Origin: JAFAXD01 sp051985675
GTDB taxonomy: Bacteria > Pseudomonadota > Alphaproteobacteria > Rhizobiales > Xanthobacteraceae
Reading direction: 5' to 3'
Assembly (NCBI GenBank): GCA_051985675.1
Contig: JBPYFJ010000152.1
Location: 33,393 to 97,392 of the forward strand
Length of the DNA: 64,000 bases
Shown here: positions 16,856-26,559 of the stretch, in pieces
Layout of the letters: each line of letters starts with the position of its first letter
How positions within the stretch are numbered: the first letter of the stretch is position 1
Program-made: the position numbers and the translations under genes
Notes under the pieces: generated by a model
The model's input: only the letters and a program-made list of their open reading frames with translations
Database searches by the model: none
Told to the model about the DNA's origin: nothing

Positions 16856-17200
16856 TCGGCTTGCCTCGATTCGTGACGATTTAAGTCTCCCTGCGCCGGT
16901 TGGTTCATGGCAAGCCCAAAAAGTAAATTAATTGTGTAATATCAAGGCATTAGCAGCATAGAGTCAGGACTGCTGACAGAGCCGGAGCGCAACCCGCGAT
17001 CATCCCAGCGGGAAGATTATACCGACATTCCAAGCACTTAACATTTGCTAGCACTCCCAATTCTTGAGTGCTAAAAAACCTGGGCGCGCCTCTTGCGGAG
17101 AAAAAATCCCCCAACTATGTCGCGCGCAAGCGGCCAACGGGGAGTTTCCATCGCGGGGCCGCCAATTCGGAATCGTAGTCAGATTATTAAGGAGGATCCC
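16856..17200. other. 345-bp regulatory region between usg and groES
   Basis: An unusually AT-rich interval for this window, especially 16915-16960 and 17015-17085. It carries the CIRCE operator listed separately and a likely promoter overlapping it (TTGCTA 17045-17050, 18-nt spacer, TGCTAA 17069-17074). The roughly 125-nt leader between CIRCE and groES contains no gene and ends in a strong AAGGAGGATCCC Shine-Dalgarno. Confidence 0.6.
17048..17074. promoter_or_regulatory. CIRCE operator (HrcA-binding site)
   Basis: CTAGCACTC - 9 nt (CCAATTCTT) - GAGTGCTAA matches the CIRCE consensus TTAGCACTC-N9-GAGTGCTAA at all but the first base pair. It lies 126 nt before the groES start, so groESL is expected to be repressed by HrcA-GroEL and released by heat shock. 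hrcA itself is not in the window. Confidence 0.96.
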
Positions 17201-17515
17201 ATGAAGTTCCGCCCGCTTCACGACCGTGTCGTCGTCAAGCGCATCGAAGCCGAAGAGAAGACCGCCGGCGGCATCATCATTCCCGACACGGCGAAGGAAA
17301 AACCCCAGCAGGGCGAGGTCGTCTCAGTCGGCCCCGGAGGCCGCGATGAGGCCGGCAAGCTCATCCCAATCGACGTGAAGCCCGGCAACCGCGTGCTGTT
17401 CGGCAAGTGGTCGGGGACCGAGGTCAAGCTCGACGGTGTCGAATACCTGATCATGAAGGAAAGCGACATCATGGGCGTGCTCGAGGACAGCGTCGCCAAG
17501 AAGAAGGCCGCCTGA
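17201..17515 (+). CDS. groES: Co-chaperonin GroES
   Basis: A 104-aa Hsp10 forming the heptameric lid of GroEL. It starts MKFRPLHDRVVVKRIEAEEK and carries the mobile loop EEKTAGGIIIPDTAKEKPQ that docks on GroEL, then VSVGPGGRDEAGKLIP and the C-terminal EYLIMKESDIMGVLE. The ATG follows an excellent AAGGAGG site. An upstream in-frame ATG (17093) would only add leader sequence. It is co-transcribed with groEL 153 nt downstream and controlled by the CIRCE element. Confidence 0.99.
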   Translation: MKFRPLHDRVVVKRIEAEEKTAGGIIIPDTAKEKPQQGEVVSVGPGGRDEAGKLIPIDVKPGNRVLFGKWSGTEVKLDGVEYLIMKESDIMGVLEDSVAKKKAA

Positions 17516-17668
17516 TCCCAAAAGAACTTTCTCATCCTGAGAAACCGGCGCCCGGCCGGAACCGCAAAGGACGAGATCATTGAGCAAACGGCCCTCGACC
17601 TGTGAGACGCCGGCTTTGCTCGCTCCTCGGACGAGGAAACCACCCAACCGTTTCGGAGAAATCATCCA

Positions 17669-19300
<1,632 letters not shown>

Positions 19301-19330
19301 TCCAGTCCTCGCAAGCAAAGCCAATGACGA

Positions 19331-19360
19331 GGGCGCGGCGCAAGCCGCGCCCTTTGTTTT
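19331..19360 (+). terminator. Rho-independent terminator of groESL
   Basis: A perfect 9-bp GC stem, GGGCGCGGC (19331-19339) / GCCGCGCCC (19344-19352), with a GCAA tetraloop, is followed directly by TTTGTTTT. It stands 30 nt after the groEL stop. Confidence 0.93.
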
Positions 19361-19518
19361 GGGGCGCGAGATCCGATTTGCCAGTGTGGCGGATTTCAAG
19401 TTCCTATCACGTCGGACACGAAGAGATTCGCGCTTCCGAACTTGCAAAAGTGCCCGCCGCAAAGGGATACAAGCGTCGGAAGCGGGACACTAGCCGGCGA
19501 GACGGCCCGGAGCGCGAC

Positions 19519-20175
19519 ATGCAAGCGATCGCTGACGTCAAGTTGTGGCAGGTATTGGCCTATTCCGGTATCGCCCTCACAGTCGTGCAGATGTGGATGA
19601 AGACCATGATCCCACTGCGCCTGCTCGCCATCAGCACGAACGTCCTGTTTCTCGCGTACGCATCGCTCGAAGCGGTGTGGGTTACGATAGTGCTCAATTG
19701 CATCCTGCTGCCGCTCAATCTCTACCGATTGCAGGAGATGCGAAATCTGATCCGCAAGGTCGACCGCGCGCGCGGCCGGGAGATCGACATGACTTGGTTG
19801 CGACCGTTCATGTCGCGCCGGCGCATCAAGACGGGCGAAGTCCTGTTTCGGAAAGGCGATGTGGCGGAGGCGATGTATCTTGTCGACTCCGGCCACTTTG
19901 TCCTGAGCGAGACCGGCATGGACGTACCGTCCGGAACCGTGGTCGGCGAGCTTGGCCTGCTCTCACCGGACGGCCGCCGGACGCAAACGCTCGTCTGCCA
20001 GGAGGCCGGCAACGTCCAGTCGCTGAGCTATGATCGGTTTGAGGAGCTTTATTTTCAAAACCCGGAGTTCGGGCTCAGCTTTCTCAAGCTGACCAGCCGC
20101 CGGCTGTTTCAAAACATCGCGCGCCTGGAGCAGGAGCTCGCGGCGCGCACCAACCCGGTCCCCTCGAGCGCCTAG
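19519..20175 (+). CDS. Membrane protein with C-terminal cyclic-nucleotide-binding domain (Popeye-like layout)
   Basis: A 218-aa protein with two or three N-terminal hydrophobic helices (about 10-70: VLAYSGIALTVVQMW, LLAISTNVLFLAYASLEAVW, VTIVLNCILLPLNLY). A linker and a cNMP-binding beta-barrel follow (about 95-200: RIKTGEVLFRKGDVAEAMYLVDSGHFVLSE, VVGELGLLSPDGRRTQTLVC). The canonical phosphate-binding cassette FGE..L..PR..T is recognisable as VVGELGLLSPDGRRTQT. The layout recalls Popeye proteins. I place the start at MQAIADVKLW. No partner gene is evident; a sensor role is inferred. Its TAG stop lies in the CTAG at the edge of the following repeat. Confidence 0.8.
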   Translation: MQAIADVKLWQVLAYSGIALTVVQMWMKTMIPLRLLAISTNVLFLAYASLEAVWVTIVLNCILLPLNLYRLQEMRNLIRKVDRARGREIDMTWLRPFMSRRRIKTGEVLFRKGDVAEAMYLVDSGHFVLSETGMDVPSGTVVGELGLLSPDGRRTQTLVCQEAGNVQSLSYDRFEELYFQNPEFGLSFLKLTSRRLFQNIARLEQELAARTNPVPSSA

Positions 20176-20246
20176 TGCCCGCTTCCGAAGTTCGTGATAC
20201 ATCGCGGCACCGTCTGACACGAACTTCGGAAGCAAAGGGGCACTAG
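20172..20246. repeat. 75-bp palindromic repeat A, CTAG-bounded
   Basis: Outer ends CTAGTGCC and GGCACTAG, with inner arms CTTCCGAAGTTCGTG (20182-20196) and CACGAACTTCGGAAG (20218-20232) perfectly complementary over 15 bp. It would form a long hairpin in RNA or DNA. It has a MITE/REP-like form with no coding capacity, and its left CTAG supplies the stop codon of the cyclic-nucleotide-binding protein. Confidence 0.85.
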
Positions 20247-20260
20247 CAGATATTATGATT

Positions 20261-20337
20261 CTAGTGCCGCTTTTCGATTTGACGTTCCTTCACGAGTTTG
20301 CCGCCACCGCTGTAGGAACTTCAAATCGGCGGCACTA
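20261..20337. repeat. 77-bp palindromic repeat B, CTAG-bounded
   Basis: Ends CTAGTGCCGC and GCGGCACTAG, with inner arms CGATTTGACGTTCCT and AGGAACTTCAAATCG that pair with one bulge. It lies 14 nt after repeat A and shares the CTAGTGCC end but a different interior, so the two look like related but distinct family members. A degraded look-alike (GGCGGATTTCAAGTTCCTA, about 19390-19408) lies on the other side of the same gene. Confidence 0.8.
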
Positions 20338-20395
20338 GTGTCCGGCTGATCGAGCTCCTATCTTTGGCGAAGCAGCGACCAGGTTGGGGACCATC

Positions 20396-21199
20396 ATGGC
20401 GGCAAAGAGCGGCGCGATCCGGGTCGGCATCGGCGGCTGGACGTTCGAGCCTTGGCGCGGCGTCTTCTACCCGAAGGGTTTGCCGCAATCGCAGGAACTA
20501 GCCTACGCGAGCAAGCATCTGACCTCGATCGAGATCAACGGCACCTATTACGGAACGCAGAAACCGGAGAGCTTTCGCAAATGGGCGCATGAATCGCCCG
20601 ATGGTTTTGTGTTCTCGGTCAAGGGTCCGCGCTATGCCACCAACAGGAAGGTGCTGAGCGAGGCCGGCGATTCAATCAAGTGGTTCTTCAATTCCGGCGT
20701 GCTCGAACTCGGGCCGAAATTGGGCCCGGTGCTCTGGCAGTTTGCGCCGACCAAGAAGTTCGACGAAGCCGATTTCGGCGGCTTTCTGGGGCTGCTGCCG
20801 CATTCGATCGACGGGGTGCGCATCCGGCATGTGGTCGAGGTCCGCCATGACAGCTTTCGCACCCCGGCTTTCGTCGATCTGTTGCGCAAATTTTCCGTGC
20901 CGGTGGTGTTCGCCGAACACGCCAAATACCCAGGGATCGCCGATCTTGCCGGCGATTTCGTCTACGCGCGGCTGCAGAAGGGCGATGACAAGATCGAGAC
21001 CGCCTACCCGTTGAAGGAGATCGACGCCTGGACGGCGCGCGCGAAAACCTGGGCCAAGGGCAGCGAACCCGACGATCTGCCGCGCGTCGCCAAGGGCTCG
21101 CCCGGGAAAGCGCCGCGCGATGTGTTCGTCTACTTCATCCACGAGGGCAAGATCCGCGCGCCAGCCGCCGCCATGACGATGATCGAGCGGCTGGCCTGA
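20396..21199 (+). CDS. DUF72 domain protein
   Basis: A 267-aa TIM-barrel-like DUF72 protein (YecE family). Diagnostic segments are IRVGIGGWTFEPWRGVFYPKGLPQ, HLTSIEINGTYYGTQKPESF, WAHESPDGFVFSVKGPRY and LGPVLWQFAPTKKFD. The catalytic role of this widespread family is unknown. Its stop TGA overlaps the ATG of the DUF488 gene by 1 nt (TGATG), so the two are translationally coupled. The ATG at 20396 is preferred over one 12 nt upstream because a GGGGA lies just before it. Confidence 0.9.
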   Translation: MAAKSGAIRVGIGGWTFEPWRGVFYPKGLPQSQELAYASKHLTSIEINGTYYGTQKPESFRKWAHESPDGFVFSVKGPRYATNRKVLSEAGDSIKWFFNSGVLELGPKLGPVLWQFAPTKKFDEADFGGFLGLLPHSIDGVRIRHVVEVRHDSFRTPAFVDLLRKFSVPVVFAEHAKYPGIADLAGDFVYARLQKGDDKIETAYPLKEIDAWTARAKTWAKGSEPDDLPRVAKGSPGKAPRDVFVYFIHEGKIRAPAAAMTMIERLA

Positions 21200-21660
21200 T
21201 GGCCACAATGCCGCCGCTGTTCACCATCGGCTACGAGCAGACGCCGGCGGCTGCCGTCCTCGATGAACTCGCCAGCGCAAAGGTTGAACTACTCGTCGAC
21301 GTACGCGCGGTTGCGGGCTCGCGCCGGCCCGGTTTCTCAAAGCGGCAACTCGCCGCCGGGCTCAACGAGCGCGGAATCCGGTACGTGCACCTGCGCCGCC
21401 TCGGCACGCCCAAGGAAGGCCGCCTGGCCGCCCGCCGTGGCGATCTCGCCAGGCTGTTCGACGTCTATCAGAAGCACCTCGCGACGCCGCAGGCGCGTGA
21501 AGAGCTTGACGAGCTCAGCGCGCTGGCCCGCTCGGGCACGCGGCTGTGTCTTCTGTGCTACGAGCGCGATCACCGGCACTGCCACCGGCAGTGGATCGCC
21601 GAGCTTGTTCACGAGCGCACCGGCGCCGAGGTAGAACATCTCAGCGCAGCGCCGATCTGA
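21199..21660 (+). CDS. DUF488 domain protein
   Basis: A 153-aa protein of the DUF488 family: FTIGYEQTPAAAVLDEL, LVDVRAVAGSRRPGFSKRQLA, YVHLRRLGTP and a C-terminal LCLLCYERDHRHCHRQWIAE with clustered Cys/His that could bind metal. The function of the family is not established. It is coupled by a 1-nt stop/start overlap to DUF72. I infer that the two products act together or on the same substrate. Confidence 0.9.
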   Translation: MATMPPLFTIGYEQTPAAAVLDELASAKVELLVDVRAVAGSRRPGFSKRQLAAGLNERGIRYVHLRRLGTPKEGRLAARRGDLARLFDVYQKHLATPQAREELDELSALARSGTRLCLLCYERDHRHCHRQWIAELVHERTGAEVEHLSAAPI

Positions 21661-21666
21661 CGCTTG

Positions 21667-22911
21667 CTATTCCGCCGGCGCAACCGCCGCTGCCCGCGCG
21701 CGCCGGCCCTCGGCGCCCGCTACAAGCGCGGTGATGCCGAGCGAATTGATCGCAAAGATCCCGGCGATGATGGCGGTCACGAACAGCACGAGATCCGCCC
21801 CGCCACGATCCCACAGTCGGCCGATCACCCAGACGGCCGGACCCGCGGTGGTGAAGATCAGGAAGAACCGCATGGCGTAGACGCGGCCGCGCCAGGCTGC
21901 CGGCGTATAGCGTGCGAGCACGATGTCGCCGACGGTGACCTGTCCGTAGATCGACGCGACCGCCAGCGCGAGCGCCGGAATGAGCCGCCACCCGGTGAGA
22001 TGCGTCACCAGCAACATCGCCACCAGCTGGGTGACGGCAATGCCTGACATCACGAGGTGCGGCTGGATGCGCTCGACCAGGCGCCCCATCGACAATTGCG
22101 CCATCGCACCGCACAGAAACACCGCGGTCGCAATGCTGCCGACGAGTTCGAGCGAAACGTCGTGGCCTATGCGCGCGTCCACGATCTTGGGCAGCGTGAT
22201 GGTCAGCGCGTTGAACACGAGGCCGGAGAACAGCGCGAGCACCATGAACAGCGCGACGACCGTGATCGTCAGCCGGCGATCGAGCACCACGTCGTGCACG
22301 GTCGGCGGCAGTGTACGCCTGCGGCCCTCGTCGGGGACCAGCCAGACATAGGCGATCCCGCTCACGATGAACACGGCCGCCGGGATGAAGAACGCCGCGC
22401 GCCAGCCGATCTGGGTGACGAGCAGCGCGGTGATGCCGCTTGCAATCGACACGCCGACATTTCCGAAGACGCCGTTCCACGACATGGTACGGGCGCGGTT
22501 GACCGCCGTGTCGATCAGCATCGGCAGACCGACCGGATGGTAGATCGCGGCGAACACGCCGACGGCACAGAGCGCGATTGCGAGCACGGTGAAGTTCGGC
22601 GCCCATCCGACGGCGGCGGCGGCAATGCCGGTGCCGAAGAAATAGATCGCCATCATGTTGCGGCGGCTCCAGTGATCCGCGATCCAGCCGCATGGCAACG
22701 CGAGGAGGCCGAACACCGTGAACGCCGCGGTCGACAACATCAACAGGTCGCCGTAGGGCCGGTTGTAAACCGCCTCAAGCCCGAGCACGACGGTTGGATA
22801 GATCAGCAGGACATAATGATCGAGGAGATGCCCCCAATTCAGAAAGCCGATGGTGCGGCCGCGATGGCGGGCTTGTTCTTCGGGCGAAAGCGGTTTTGCG
22901 GTCGACGACAT
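21667..22911 (-). CDS. Major facilitator superfamily transporter
   Basis: A 414-aa inner-membrane protein with about 12 hydrophobic segments. The MFS loop 2-3 signature appears as GWIADHWSRRNMM near residue 75. After a hydrophilic central loop (DEGRRRTLPPTVHDVVLDRR) comes the second half-barrel with MGRLVERIQPH. The overall look is like fosmidomycin-resistance / YfcJ-type exporters. GGAAAG precedes the ATG at 22911, which I prefer over the ATG 24 nt upstream. Convergent with DUF488. The substrate is unknown. Confidence 0.87.
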   Translation of the reverse strand: MSSTAKPLSPEEQARHRGRTIGFLNWGHLLDHYVLLIYPTVVLGLEAVYNRPYGDLLMLSTAAFTVFGLLALPCGWIADHWSRRNMMAIYFFGTGIAAAAVGWAPNFTVLAIALCAVGVFAAIYHPVGLPMLIDTAVNRARTMSWNGVFGNVGVSIASGITALLVTQIGWRAAFFIPAAVFIVSGIAYVWLVPDEGRRRTLPPTVHDVVLDRRLTITVVALFMVLALFSGLVFNALTITLPKIVDARIGHDVSLELVGSIATAVFLCGAMAQLSMGRLVERIQPHLVMSGIAVTQLVAMLLVTHLTGWRLIPALALAVASIYGQVTVGDIVLARYTPAAWRGRVYAMRFFLIFTTAGPAVWVIGRLWDRGGADLVLFVTAIIAGIFAINSLGITALVAGAEGRRARAAAVAPAE

Positions 22912-23017
22912 TGTGAATCTTTCCGACAGTGCCATTACCTATAGCCCGGCACATCCGCCCTCTTCTATGCGAATTTTGCAGATCGGAGCTATCCGCGCGT
23001 GGATTGCGAATCCGCGC

Positions 23018-24160
23018 TTAATCCAGTGTTCGGCGAAACCGCATGACCGCGATCGCCATCGCGACCAGCATCAGGGCCGTGAGCACAAGCGCGTCGTAGC
23101 GCAAATCGGCAAGGCCCGAGCCCTTGAGCATGATGGCGCGCACGATGCGCAAGTAGTGCGTGAGCGGCAGGCTCTCGCCGATCCAGCGCGCCCACGCCGG
23201 CATTCCGGCGAACGGAAACATGAAGCCGGACAGCAGAATGTTGGGCAAAAAGAACATCATCGACATCTGCATCGCCTGCAGCTGGTTCTGCGCGATGGTC
23301 GAGAACGTATAGCCGATCGACAGATTGGCGGTGATGAACAGCGTCGAGAGCGCCGCCAAAAGGATGATGCTGCCGAACACCGGGACCCCGAAGATTCCAA
23401 CCCCGAGGCCGATGATCAGCGCGGCCTGAACGAAGCCGACCAGCACGTAGGGGATGATCTTGCCGAGCATCACCTCGACGGGCGTGATCGGCATCGCCAG
23501 CAGATTTTCCATGGTGCCGCGCTCGATCTCGCGCGTCACCGAGAGCGCAGTGAAGATCAGCATGGTCATGGTCAGGATCGTTCCGACCAGGCCCGGGACG
23601 ATGTTGAGCGCGGTCGAGGCTGCCGGATTGTAGCGGGCGTGCGCGCGGATCTCGAAAGCACCGGCGGACTGATCCGGTATGGCGTGGTCGTTGACGAGTG
23701 CCGTCTGCACGATCGCGCCGAGTGAGGCCAGCGCGGTGCTCGACGCCACCGGATCGGTGGCGTCGGCGGCGAACAGTAGCGCCGGACGATCGCCGCGGCG
23801 CAGCGCGCGCTCGAATTCGGCCGGCACTTCGACACCGAACAGCACGGTGCCTGACTTGAGCAGCTGGTCGAATTCGGCCGCGTCGCGCGCCTGGCGGACG
23901 ACCCGGAAATAGGCGGTGTTCTCGATCGCCTTGAGGATCGAGCGCCCGACGTCGCTCTGCTCCTGCAGCAGCACGACGGTCGGCATATGGCGCGGCGTCG
24001 TGTTGATCGCATAGCCGAACAACAGGAGCTGCATGATCGGGATCATGACGATCATTGCAAAGGACACACGGTCGCGCCGCAGCTGGATGAATTCCTTGAT
24101 CAGCATAGCGGCGGTGCGGCGCCAGAAGTCCGCGGATGGTATGACGTGCGCGAAGCTCAT
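23018..24160 (-). CDS. ABC-2 type transporter permease (YhhJ/YbhR-like)
   Basis: A 380-aa permease: an N-terminal helix after KEFIQLRRDRVSFAMIVMIPIMQLLLFGYAIN, a large periplasmic domain (about 60-185), then five membrane spans from IVPGLVGTILTMTMLIFTAL to the C-terminus. SVTREIERGTMENLLAMPITP is the ABC-2 signature region. It overlaps the ATPase gene by 4 nt and is the last gene of the TetR-HlyD-ATPase-permease operon. Drug or lipid efflux is the likely role; the outer-membrane channel would be encoded elsewhere. Confidence 0.92.
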   Translation of the reverse strand: MSFAHVIPSADFWRRTAAMLIKEFIQLRRDRVSFAMIVMIPIMQLLLFGYAINTTPRHMPTVVLLQEQSDVGRSILKAIENTAYFRVVRQARDAAEFDQLLKSGTVLFGVEVPAEFERALRRGDRPALLFAADATDPVASSTALASLGAIVQTALVNDHAIPDQSAGAFEIRAHARYNPAASTALNIVPGLVGTILTMTMLIFTALSVTREIERGTMENLLAMPITPVEVMLGKIIPYVLVGFVQAALIIGLGVGIFGVPVFGSIILLAALSTLFITANLSIGYTFSTIAQNQLQAMQMSMMFFLPNILLSGFMFPFAGMPAWARWIGESLPLTHYLRIVRAIMLKGSGLADLRYDALVLTALMLVAMAIAVMRFRRTLD

Positions 24161-25089
24161 TGAAAATTGTCCTGCGCGCGATTCATCAGATCAATGAACA
24201 CATCCTCGAGCGAGGGCTCGCTGCGTTGCCAGTGTGCACCGCCGCGTTCGCGGTATTGCGCGACGGCGCGCTCGAGGAGTTGCGGATCGCGCCCGGAGAC
24301 GTGCAGGCTCGCGCCGAACGGCGCCACCATGTCGACCCCAGGCCGACCGGCGAGCTTCTGACCGAGCTCGTCCAGGCTGTCGCCCGTGACCGTGTAGGTG
24401 ACGAGGCCAGACTGCGCGATCACGTCGGCGACGGTGCCGTGGGTTAGGAGCGTCCCATAAGCGATGTAGGCGATCTCGTGACAGCGTTCGGCCTCGTCCA
24501 TGTAGTGGGTCGACACCAGCACGGTGAGGCCGTTCGCCGCGAGCTCATGGATCTCGTTCCAGAACTCGCGGCGCGCCTTCGGATCGACCCCTGCGGTCGG
24601 CTCGTCCAGCAGCAGCAGCTGCGGATTCGGCAGCGTGCAGGCGCCGAGCGCCAAGCGCTGCTTCCAGCCCCCCGACAGCTCGCCCGCGATCTGGTTTTCG
24701 CGACCCGCAAGACCGAGCCGTTCGATCATGGCGCGCGCCGCCTTCGTGGGCTCGCGCACGCCGTAGAGCCGCGCGACGAAATCGAGGTTCTCGCGCACCG
24801 AGAGGTCCTGGTAGAGGCTGAAACGCTGGGTCATGTAGCCGACGCGGCGCTTGATCTGATCGGCGTCCTTGATGATGTCGAACCCGAGGCAGGTGCCGTG
24901 CCCGGCATCCGGGGTGAGCAGGCCGCATAACATACGGATCGTTGTGGTCTTGCCGCTGCCGTTGGGGCCCAGGAAGCCGTAGATCGTTCCGCGCCGTACC
25001 GTCATGGACAGGTCGCGCACGACCGTACGCCCGTCGAACGACTTGGTTAGGCCGTCGACCTCGATCGCGATATCGGGTGCGGCGGTCAT
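24157..25089 (-). CDS. ABC transporter ATP-binding protein
   Basis: A 310-aa ATPase energising the ABC-2 exporter. Walker A is GPNGSGKTTT, the signature LSGGWKQRLALG (an uncommon LSGGW form), and Walker B LLLLDEPTAGVDP, followed by the H-loop VSTHYMDEA. A C-terminal extension (about 230-310, ending EDVFIDLMNRAQ) is typical of CcmA/YbhF-type ATPases. It overlaps the neighbouring genes by 4 nt on both sides, implying fixed stoichiometry. Confidence 0.95.
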   Translation of the reverse strand: MTAAPDIAIEVDGLTKSFDGRTVVRDLSMTVRRGTIYGFLGPNGSGKTTTIRMLCGLLTPDAGHGTCLGFDIIKDADQIKRRVGYMTQRFSLYQDLSVRENLDFVARLYGVREPTKAARAMIERLGLAGRENQIAGELSGGWKQRLALGACTLPNPQLLLLDEPTAGVDPKARREFWNEIHELAANGLTVLVSTHYMDEAERCHEIAYIAYGTLLTHGTVADVIAQSGLVTYTVTGDSLDELGQKLAGRPGVDMVAPFGASLHVSGRDPQLLERAVAQYRERGGAHWQRSEPSLEDVFIDLMNRAQDNFQ

Positions 25090-25850
25090 GCCTTCGGTTC
25101 CAACACCACATCGACCGGTTGGCCAACCCGGACTTTGTCGGGCTGTTCGGGCAACGCCTCGATCAGGAACACGAGCTTGTTGCGCTCCTCCAGGCTGTAG
25201 ATCACCGGTGGTGTGTATTCCGCCGACTTTGCGATGAAACTGACCTTCGCGGTCTGATCGGCACAGCCGTCGCAGCGCACCGTCACGGTGTCGCCATAGG
25301 CGATCTTCTGCAGCGCCGCCTCCGGAACGAAGAAGCGTACCTTCAGGTTGCCGGGCGGCAGGATGGCCAGGATCGGGCGGCCGGCCGGCACCATCTCACC
25401 GGGGCGGAAATAGACCTGCTGCACCGTGCCGGTGACCGGGCTCGCCAGCTTGCGGCGCGCGAGCCGCGTTTGCGACGTGTTGACGCGCGCCTCGGCGCTG
25501 CGCAACTCGGCCGAGGCGGCATCGAGATCCTTTTGCGTGCCGGCGCCGGTCTTGGCGAGTTGCGACGCGCGATCGAAGGTCTGCCGCGCGTTGGTCAGGC
25601 TCGCCATGTTGAGATTGAGATCCGCCTTCTGCAGATCGTCGTCGACCGTGAACAACGGATCGCCGATCGTGACCGGGTCGCCTTCGCGCACGCTCAACGT
25701 TACGACGCGGCCCATCTCGTCGGGTGCGACGAAAATCAGATTGGCCTCGATCCAACCCTGATACTTGGGCTGCGGGTCGTTGCAGGCCGTAAGAGCCACG
25801 CTCATCGCGAGCGCGAGCAACGTCCCCAACAGGCGCGCCGGGCGGGTCAT
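25086..25850 (-). CDS. HlyD-family periplasmic adaptor lipoprotein
   Basis: A 254-aa membrane-fusion protein linking the ABC exporter to an outer-membrane channel. The N-terminus is a lipoprotein signal (MSVALTACN, lipobox LTAC). It is followed by a half-lipoyl segment, a short coiled-coil (LNLNMASLTNARQTFDRASQ to NTSQTRLARRK), the second half-lipoyl piece ASPVTGTVQQVYFRPGEMVP and a beta-barrel. The hairpin is short, as in YbhG-like adaptors. It has 4-nt overlaps with tetR upstream and the ATPase downstream. Confidence 0.92.
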   Translation of the reverse strand: MTRPARLLGTLLALAMSVALTACNDPQPKYQGWIEANLIFVAPDEMGRVVTLSVREGDPVTIGDPLFTVDDDLQKADLNLNMASLTNARQTFDRASQLAKTGAGTQKDLDAASAELRSAEARVNTSQTRLARRKLASPVTGTVQQVYFRPGEMVPAGRPILAILPPGNLKVRFFVPEAALQKIAYGDTVTVRCDGCADQTAKVSFIAKSAEYTPPVIYSLEERNKLVFLIEALPEQPDKVRVGQPVDVVLEPKA

Positions 25851-26524
25851 GGCTCACTCCCGGACCCCAGCAGGATCTCGATGTGGGCGCGCATCATGCC
25901 GGCGACATCGAGGTGGGCGAAGCGATCGAACAGGCCGACCCAAAGGATGGCGACGAGGCCGGGCGCAACCACAATCTGGGGGAAGCGGGCGAGCGCTGCG
26001 TGGCCTATTTCGCCGCGAGCAACCGCGCGCTCGATCATGGCGCGCATCGCGGCGATGCCCCGCTCCACCACTTCCCGATAGTAGAACTCGGCGATCGAGG
26101 GAAACCGCGCGCCCTCGGTGATCACCAAGCGCGCGACGTCGCGCCGCCGCGTGCCGTAGATCTCGCGTACGAACAGATCGGCAAATCGCTCGAGCACAAT
26201 CCGGATCGGAACATCGCTTGCGCGCAACTGCTCGAGCGTCATCACCAGCGGACTAAGCATGGTGCGCACGAGTTCCTGGAACAGCGCCTCCTTGTCCTTG
26301 AAGTGCAGGTAGATCGTGCCCTTGGCCACATCCGCTCGACGCGCGACGTCGTCGAGCCGCGCGGCTGCGAAGCCGCGCGCCGAGAACTCGTCGAGCGCGG
26401 CCGTAAGGATCGCGGCGCGCCGCGCCGCGGCCCTCTGGGCGCGTCCTCCGGCCTTTTGGCTCGACCCGGCTGTCGGCTCCATCGGAGGCCGTGCCGGGCG
26501 GATATCTTTCCCTTGCTCAGTCAT
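25847..26524 (-). CDS. TetR family transcriptional repressor
   Basis: A 225-aa regulator with an N-terminal TetR helix-turn-helix (AILTAALDEFSARGFAAARLDD then VARRADVAKGTIYLHFKDKEALFQ) and an all-helical ligand domain. A basic, low-complexity first 35 residues precede the HTH; an internal Met (codon 15) is an alternative start. It heads its own efflux operon, and a perfect-armed palindrome lies 9 nt before its start. It is therefore probably autoregulated and induced by an exporter substrate. Confidence 0.93.
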   Translation of the reverse strand: MTEQGKDIRPARPPMEPTAGSSQKAGGRAQRAAARRAAILTAALDEFSARGFAAARLDDVARRADVAKGTIYLHFKDKEALFQELVRTMLSPLVMTLEQLRASDVPIRIVLERFADLFVREIYGTRRRDVARLVITEGARFPSIAEFYYREVVERGIAAMRAMIERAVARGEIGHAALARFPQIVVAPGLVAILWVGLFDRFAHLDVAGMMRAHIEILLGSGSEP

Positions 26525-26533
26525 CTGGACACC

Positions 26534-26559
26534 ATTATGACTGACCAGTCAGTCATAAT
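26534..26559. promoter_or_regulatory. 26-bp palindromic operator upstream of tetR
   Basis: ATTATGACTGA - CCAG - TCAGTCATAAT: perfect 11-bp arms around a 4-bp centre. It sits 9 nt upstream of the tetR start codon, where it would overlap the promoter or start of transcription. ACTGACCAGTCAGT resembles operators of many AcrR/TetR-type efflux repressors. Binding by the adjacent TetR protein is inferred. Confidence 0.85.
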
